64,000 bases of DNA from Flavobacterium sp. HJJ (GTDB taxonomy: Bacteria > Bacteroidota > Bacteroidia > Flavobacteriales > Flavobacteriaceae), in contig NZ_JADKPR010000014.1 of NCBI RefSeq assembly GCF_015351475.1, positions 1-64,000 on the forward strand, read 5' to 3'. Shown here piece after piece: positions 59,464 to 64,000 of the stretch. Below the pieces are notes generated by a model. It had not been told where the DNA came from. It saw nothing but the letters and a program-made list of their open reading frames with translations, and made no database searches. Within the stretch, counting starts at the first letter, position 1. Every line of letters starts with the position of its first letter. The position numbers and the translations under genes were made by a program.

Positions 59464-60759
59464 CTATTTTTTCTTACCCTCTTCAGATTGAACAAATACT
59501 TTATCACCAGAGTTTAATTCTTTAGAAACTGTAGTATAAGGTCCAGTAATTACCACATCTCCCTTTTTAAGCCCTGACAACACTTCAATATTAGTATCAT
59601 CCTGGATTCCTGTTTTTATGATTTTGATTTTGGCTTTATCACCCACTTTTACAAAAACACATTCCAGTTTTTTATCACTTTTAGGAGCTGGCTTTTTTTC
59701 ATCAGATTCAGGACCGTCTGCCTGTCCTATTTTAACTGCTGTTGTATCAGATTTTACCACAACAGAACTTATCGGAACTTTAACTACATTTGTTTTTGTA
59801 GTCGTGATAATATCAACTGTCGCAGTCATTCCTGGACGAAATGGAGAATAAGAAGCAGGTTTTCCTACCACTAAATCTTTATACGAATCTTTCAGAATTC
59901 TAACTTTTACTTTAAAATTAGTCACCTGATCTGCTGTTAAAGCCGTACTGGCAGAATTAGAAATGCTTGTAACAACTCCTTTAAATTGTTTTTTCAAATA
60001 AGCATCCACTTCTACATTAGCCAAATCGCCCACTTTTATTTTCACAATATCATTTTCATTAACATCAACCACAACTTCCATATTATTTAAGTTAGCAACT
60101 CTCAAAAGTTCGGTACCGGCCATCTGCTGTGTTCCCAAAACTCTTTCGCCAAGCTCTACATTTAATACCGATATTGTTCCGTCTGCAGGCGCGTAAATCA
60201 CTGTTCTTCCTAAATTATCTTTAGCTTCATTTACAGTTGCCGAAGCACTTTGAACATTATAATATGCTGATTGTTTATTAGCTTTTGCAACTTCAAACGA
60301 AGAAACTGCCTTGTCCCAGTCTGATTTGGAAATAATCCCTTTCTCAAAAAGTGTTTTATTTCTTTCGTAATTTGCCTTAGCTTCATTAAATGATGCATCA
60401 GACTGGCTCAAACCTGCTTTCGAACCTGACAGATTTGCAACACTCCTGTTCAATCCAGACGTATATAAATCGGGATTTATTTTAACTAATAAATCACCTT
60501 TTTTGACAACCTGTCCTTCTTTTATAGGCAGATCAATAATTTCGCCAGAAACCATAGAGGCAATTTTAACCTCAATTTCAGGCTGGATCTTACCCGTTGC
60601 AGACACCGTTTCTACTACTGTACCGGTTTCTGCATTGGCAATTTCTACTTCCTTCCCTTTATCTTTATTTCCAATAACTCCTGCTTTTGAAAGCCCTATT
60701 AATAATCCAATAATTACTACTGCTGCTCCTAATATGATATAAATTGTTTTTTTTGACAT
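59464..60759 (-). CDS. Efflux adaptor (membrane fusion protein) 2
   Basis: A 431-residue HlyD/MacA-type periplasmic adaptor. An N-terminal anchor (about 4-25, KTIYIILGAAVVIIGLLIGL) is followed by a lipoyl half-motif (IDLPIKEGQVVKKGDLLVKI), an alpha-helical hairpin (about 105-190), the second lipoyl half (APADGTISVL), a beta-barrel and a membrane-proximal domain. It connects an inner-membrane pump with TolC. It is last in an operon that already has another adaptor, separated from it by tolC, and lies 6 nt after the tolC stop. Confidence 0.92.
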   Translation of the reverse strand: MSKKTIYIILGAAVVIIGLLIGLSKAGVIGNKDKGKEVEIANAETGTVVETVSATGKIQPEIEVKIASMVSGEIIDLPIKEGQVVKKGDLLVKINPDLYTSGLNRSVANLSGSKAGLSQSDASFNEAKANYERNKTLFEKGIISKSDWDKAVSSFEVAKANKQSAYYNVQSASATVNEAKDNLGRTVIYAPADGTISVLNVELGERVLGTQQMAGTELLRVANLNNMEVVVDVNENDIVKIKVGDLANVEVDAYLKKQFKGVVTSISNSASTALTADQVTNFKVKVRILKDSYKDLVVGKPASYSPFRPGMTATVDIITTTKTNVVKVPISSVVVKSDTTAVKIGQADGPESDEKKPAPKSDKKLECVFVKVGDKAKIKIIKTGIQDDTNIEVLSGLKKGDVVITGPYTTVSKELNSGDKVFVQSEEGKKK

Positions 60760-60765
60760 AATAAA

Positions 60766-62142
60766 CTATTTTTTGGTAATTGGGACAATTGGAATTCCGA
60801 AATAGAATTCAAGTATTTTTATTCTGAACATGTATTCGTATTTTGTTCTTATAACATCTGTTTGAGCATTTGTCAACAATGTTTGTGCCTGCGTAAAATC
60901 AAAAGAATTCATTAATCCTACATCATACTTTTCTCTAGCATAGTTATATGACTGTTGTCTCGCCTCCAAAGCAACTGTAGCTGACTCATACGTATTAAGA
61001 GCTCCTTTTGCATCTGTAAATGCTGTATAAACATTACGCTGCAAATCTAAACTTTTCTGTTCTAAATCTATTTTAGATTTTTCTAAACTTACTTTATTGC
61101 GTTCTACATTATTTCTAACAGAGAAACCATTAAAAATTGGCACACTTAATTGAAACCCAAAGTTGTGACCTTTATTATTACTAAACTGGTTAAATATTGG
61201 ATCCGGGCCAACAGTATATGGTTTGTTATTTGCATCAAATTTAATTTGATCACTATAACTAGCCCTTGTATTAAAACCATAAAAAGAACTCAAAGTTGGC
61301 TGATATGCTCCTTTAGCAATAGCAACATTTTTTTCAGCTATTTCAAGATTAGTTTGTGCTAATTTTAATTCAGTTCTTGTTTCTTTTGCTTTATTATAAA
61401 TATCAATTGGTTTTTGAGACATAATATTATTTTCATCCTTAACATTTGTATCATCCACAACATCAAAATCTGCAAATTCTTTTAATTGTAAAAGCTGTGC
61501 TAAACTTAATTTTGAAATTAGCAAATTATTCTCAGAAACCGTAATATTTTGTTTATCAGTCGCTATAGTAGCTTTTAAATCAAACAAATCACCTCTAGGG
61601 ATTGTTCCGGCATTTACCATTTCTTCAGAACGTTTTAAACGTTTTTCATCAATAGCTAATTGTTCTTTTTTAACTTTTAAATCTTCTTTAAAAGATAAAA
61701 TCTGAAGAAAGGCATTCGCTACATTAAGCGAAACATCTTCCTGTATTTTTAATAATTGATATTTAGATGCAATAACTGATAATTTTGCTCTTCGATACGT
61801 ATTTAGATTTTGTAAACCTTTATAAATATCAATTCCTGCACTTATCCCAACTGATGAATACTGAGTAGTCTGATTACGTAAAACTCCGGTTGTAACATCT
61901 TGATTCAGACCAATATTCCAAGAATGAGAAGCATTTCCATTTACTGATGGAAGATAATTACCAAACGCATCTTTTCTATTAATATCAGCATTTTCAAGAT
62001 CTAATTCCGAATTTTTTATCGTAATGTTATTATCTAATGCATATCTCACACACTCTTCTAAAGTCCATACTTTAGTTTGTGCCTGAGAGGAGAATCCAAT
62101 CAGGAATACCAAAGCAATTTTTATACAATTTATTTTTTTCAT
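60766..62142 (-). CDS. TolC-family outer-membrane efflux protein
   Basis: A 458-residue outer-membrane channel protein. The signal peptide (KKINCIKIALVFLIGFSSQA) supports the ATG at 62142; an ATG at 62181 precedes it without signal character. Two OEP repeats follow (about 30-225 and 245-445), with WTLEECVRYALDNNITIKNSELD and the SFDFTQAQTLLTNAQTDVIRTKYEY end typical of TolC-like proteins, forming the helical tunnel. It forms the exit channel for the pump in the same operon and lies between the two adaptor genes. Confidence 0.93.
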   Translation of the reverse strand: MKKINCIKIALVFLIGFSSQAQTKVWTLEECVRYALDNNITIKNSELDLENADINRKDAFGNYLPSVNGNASHSWNIGLNQDVTTGVLRNQTTQYSSVGISAGIDIYKGLQNLNTYRRAKLSVIASKYQLLKIQEDVSLNVANAFLQILSFKEDLKVKKEQLAIDEKRLKRSEEMVNAGTIPRGDLFDLKATIATDKQNITVSENNLLISKLSLAQLLQLKEFADFDVVDDTNVKDENNIMSQKPIDIYNKAKETRTELKLAQTNLEIAEKNVAIAKGAYQPTLSSFYGFNTRASYSDQIKFDANNKPYTVGPDPIFNQFSNNKGHNFGFQLSVPIFNGFSVRNNVERNKVSLEKSKIDLEQKSLDLQRNVYTAFTDAKGALNTYESATVALEARQQSYNYAREKYDVGLMNSFDFTQAQTLLTNAQTDVIRTKYEYMFRIKILEFYFGIPIVPITKK

Positions 62143-62220
62143 TTTTAATTGGAATAAAAGCGTAATAAGAAAACCACGCATATTTAACTTATTTTTTATA
62201 TCAAAAGCTATTTTAGAGTT

Positions 62221-63339
62221 TTACTTTTTTACTTCTTCTGTTTTTAGCAATCCCTGATTCCAAACTTTGATTTTATCCGAAGCTTTAATACCGCTTTTTA
62301 CTTCAACATAGATTCCGTCACTTACACCAAGTGTTACGTCTTTTCTTTCGAACTTTTGTCCGCTTACCTGAACTTCAACATACGGCTTTAAAGTTTTTTT
62401 ATCAAATTGAACTAATGATTCTTTTACTGCCTGTACTTTATCTGCTTTTTCAAGGATAATTGATGCATTCGCACTTAATCCAGCTCTAATAAAAGTATCA
62501 TCTTTATTGGTTAAAGTTGCTTTAATTTCAAATTGAATAGCTCCGTTTTCGGTTTTCCCTTTTGGTGCAATGTAGGTCAAAACAGCAGTAAACTTTTTAT
62601 TTTCAATTGCTCCAACTGTAATTTCGATAGGCATATTTAATTTTATCTTTCCAACTTCAGATTCATCTACTTTACCAACAAATATCATTCTTCCAATATC
62701 GGCAACGCTCGCTATAGTAGTTCCTTCATTAAAATTATTACTTTCAATAACCTGGTTTCCAACTTTAACAGGAACGTCTAGCACCATTCCGTTTACAGTA
62801 GATCGTATCAATGTATTGGCATAATTTCCTAATCCCGAACTTGTTCCGGTTTTTACGATATCAAATCCTTGGATTGATGCACTATAGTTTTGCTTTGCCT
62901 GATTATAAGCCAATTGTGCAGCATCAAAATCATTAGCAGAAATAACTCCTTTATCAAATAATGTTTTTTGTCTGTGATACAGTTTCTCCTGGTTATCTAA
63001 TTCAATTCGAGCCGTTTTCACCTGATTTTGAGAATTACTCAAATTAGAAACATTGGCAACCACTCTAATTTTGGCAATCATATCACCTGCTTTAACAGAC
63101 TCTCCTGCTTTAATAAATACTGCATCAATAATTCCAGAAATATTTGGCTTGATCAATACCTCTTCATCAGGAACAATATTTCCAGTTGCAAGCGTGCTTT
63201 TTACAATAGTTTTTACTTCTACTTTATCTGTTTCAAAAACGATAGGAGATTCCTGATTTTTGGCATATAAATAATACAGTGCCCCGAAAAAAACTATTGC
63301 AATTAGAATCAATATGGTTATGGTTACTCCTTTTTTCAT
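62221..63339 (-). CDS. Efflux adaptor (membrane fusion protein) 1
   Basis: A 372-residue HlyD-type adaptor with an N-terminal anchor (about 5-24, ITILILIAIVFFGALYYLYA), lipoyl halves (AVFIKAGESVKAGDMIAKI and STVNGMVLDVPVKVG), a helical hairpin (about 100-155) and a beta-barrel. It is shorter than adaptor 2. It is transcribed from the same operon, after the ABC permease gene (41 nt) and before tolC (79 nt). Its presence beside a second adaptor is unusual; one may serve another pump or the two may form a mixed ring. Confidence 0.9.
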   Translation of the reverse strand: MKKGVTITILILIAIVFFGALYYLYAKNQESPIVFETDKVEVKTIVKSTLATGNIVPDEEVLIKPNISGIIDAVFIKAGESVKAGDMIAKIRVVANVSNLSNSQNQVKTARIELDNQEKLYHRQKTLFDKGVISANDFDAAQLAYNQAKQNYSASIQGFDIVKTGTSSGLGNYANTLIRSTVNGMVLDVPVKVGNQVIESNNFNEGTTIASVADIGRMIFVGKVDESEVGKIKLNMPIEITVGAIENKKFTAVLTYIAPKGKTENGAIQFEIKATLTNKDDTFIRAGLSANASIILEKADKVQAVKESLVQFDKKTLKPYVEVQVSGQKFERKDVTLGVSDGIYVEVKSGIKASDKIKVWNQGLLKTEEVKK

Positions 63340-63380
63340 TTTATAAATTTTTTATTCGATTATTATTTTTTGATTGACTT

Positions 63381-64000
63381 TTATTCTGTTCGTAATGCTT
63401 CTACTGGCTTGACATTTATGGCAGTTTGGGCAGGAATAAGACCTGCTAACAATCCAGAACCCACTAATATTAACAAGGCTATAAAAACAACCACTAAATC
63501 TACACTAGGATTAACAAACATCATCCCTTCTGATGGCATTGAGGATAAAATCATGTTCAAAACAGCAATTAAACCAGTAGCTGTTGCAATTCCAAACATA
63601 CCTGCAATTATTGTTAAAAAGATTGCTTCTAATAATATCTGGGATCGAATAGCACCGGGAGTTGCTCCTAATGCCCTTCTAATTCCTATTTCCTTGGTGC
63701 GTTCCTTCACCACAATCAGCATGATATTTGAAATTCCAATAATACCTGATAATAGTACTAAAGTGCCAACAAAATAGGCAATGAATTTAAGTACCATAAA
63801 CAAATCCTGCACTTTTTGAAACTCGGCAAATAGATCAAAATTACCTACAGCTCTTTCATCGTCAGGGTGAATAGAATGTCTCTCTCTCATAAACGCCAGA
63901 ATTCCTGGTCTAAGTTCGGTAATTGAGGCATCATCATTTGCAGTAAGCGCCATCCAGCCTACTTTATCTCCAAAATTAAAAGCCTGCTGAAATGTAGTAA
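63381..64000 (-). CDS. MacB-like ABC transporter permease (partial)
   Basis: The C-terminal part of an ABC3/FtsX-type permease; the gene runs off the right edge. From the edge, the readable frame continues upstream of the in-frame ATG at 63953, with FQQAFNFGDKVGW before it, so that ATG is not the start. The last three membrane helices (YFVGTLVLLSGIIGISNIML, IIAGMFGIATATGL and LLILVGSGLLAGLIPA) and the conserved VKERTKEIGIRRALGATPG are those of MacB. MacB-type pumps export macrolides, peptides or lipids through a TolC channel, matching the downstream operon. Its ATPase gene should lie to the right, outside the window. Confidence 0.9.
   Translation of the reverse strand, partial: TTFQQAFNFGDKVGWMALTANDDASITELRPGILAFMRERHSIHPDDERAVGNFDLFAEFQKVQDLFMVLKFIAYFVGTLVLLSGIIGISNIMLIVVKERTKEIGIRRALGATPGAIRSQILLEAIFLTIIAGMFGIATATGLIAVLNMILSSMPSEGMMFVNPSVDLVVVFIALLILVGSGLLAGLIPAQTAINVKPVEALRTE

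Overview
The window is chromosomal DNA of a Flavobacterium-like member of the Bacteroidota. The evidence is the AT-rich sequence, promoters of the Bacteroidota type (TTG, about 18 nt, then TAnnTTTG), almost no Shine-Dalgarno sequences, two secreted proteins with type B C-terminal sorting domains for the type IX secretion system (T9SS), a PorP/SprF protein, a PorG-like protein, and the many signal peptides and lipoproteins usual in the phylum. It reads as ordinary core genome with small accessory patches. I see no prophage, integrase, intact insertion sequence, rRNA or CRISPR array.

Layout. 0-5 kb: a secreted protein, a decayed maltoporin fragment, trmN6, rimM-rpsP, a lipoprotein, an RRM RNA-binding protein, a YegP-type protein and a tRNA-Gly/tRNA-Leu unit. 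5-18 kb: mutS, a DUF1573 protein, a SpoU methyltransferase, a C-type-lectin T9SS cargo protein, a folK-deoxynucleoside kinase fusion, sppA, a DUF2281/PIN toxin-antitoxin pair and a large AsmA-family protein. 18-29 kb: a VOC protein, a 1,097-residue repetitive T9SS cargo protein, a structured intergenic repeat, DUF2797, a GH3-family protein with a tiny overlapping lipoprotein gene, a TonB-dependent receptor, an SRPBCC/VOC cluster and a stretch of decayed coding DNA. 29-34 kb: clpX, clpP and tig with unusual repeats in the spacers. 34-40 kb: a methyltransferase, small orphan proteins, MOSC, a heavy-metal-binding protein, a holin-like protein, an alpha/beta hydrolase, pdxJ, a CBS protein and nadK. 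40-47.5 kb: an envelope assembly cluster, porG-like, uppS, bamA, two ompH/skp genes and murI. 47.5-56 kb: outer-membrane proteins, DUF4270, a tight five-gene unit (outer-membrane protein, kelch lipoprotein, DUF4907, LytS-like kinase, LytTR regulator), a gamma-carbonic anhydrase and PorP/SprF. 56-64 kb: Nfu, a 22-residue-repeat helical protein, MscS, tsaB and an efflux operon (ABC permease, adaptor, TolC, second adaptor) that runs off the right edge.

The most interesting signals lie between genes. First, at least eight genes carry degenerate 7-bp tandem tracts directly before the start codon. Most are AATCTAA-like in the mRNA sense, and clpX and clpP carry CTTTCGA/CTTTAAA-like variants. Second, two distant copies of one intergenic element, in opposite orientations, keep a 14-nt loop while all but the inner three base pairs of the 7-bp stem change by compensation; this is the signature of a selected structure. 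A looser third relative lies upstream of clpP. Third, the kelch-DUF4907-LytS/LytTR unit is a plausible uncharacterised envelope-sensing system. These readings rest on inspection only; no database search or computation was possible.
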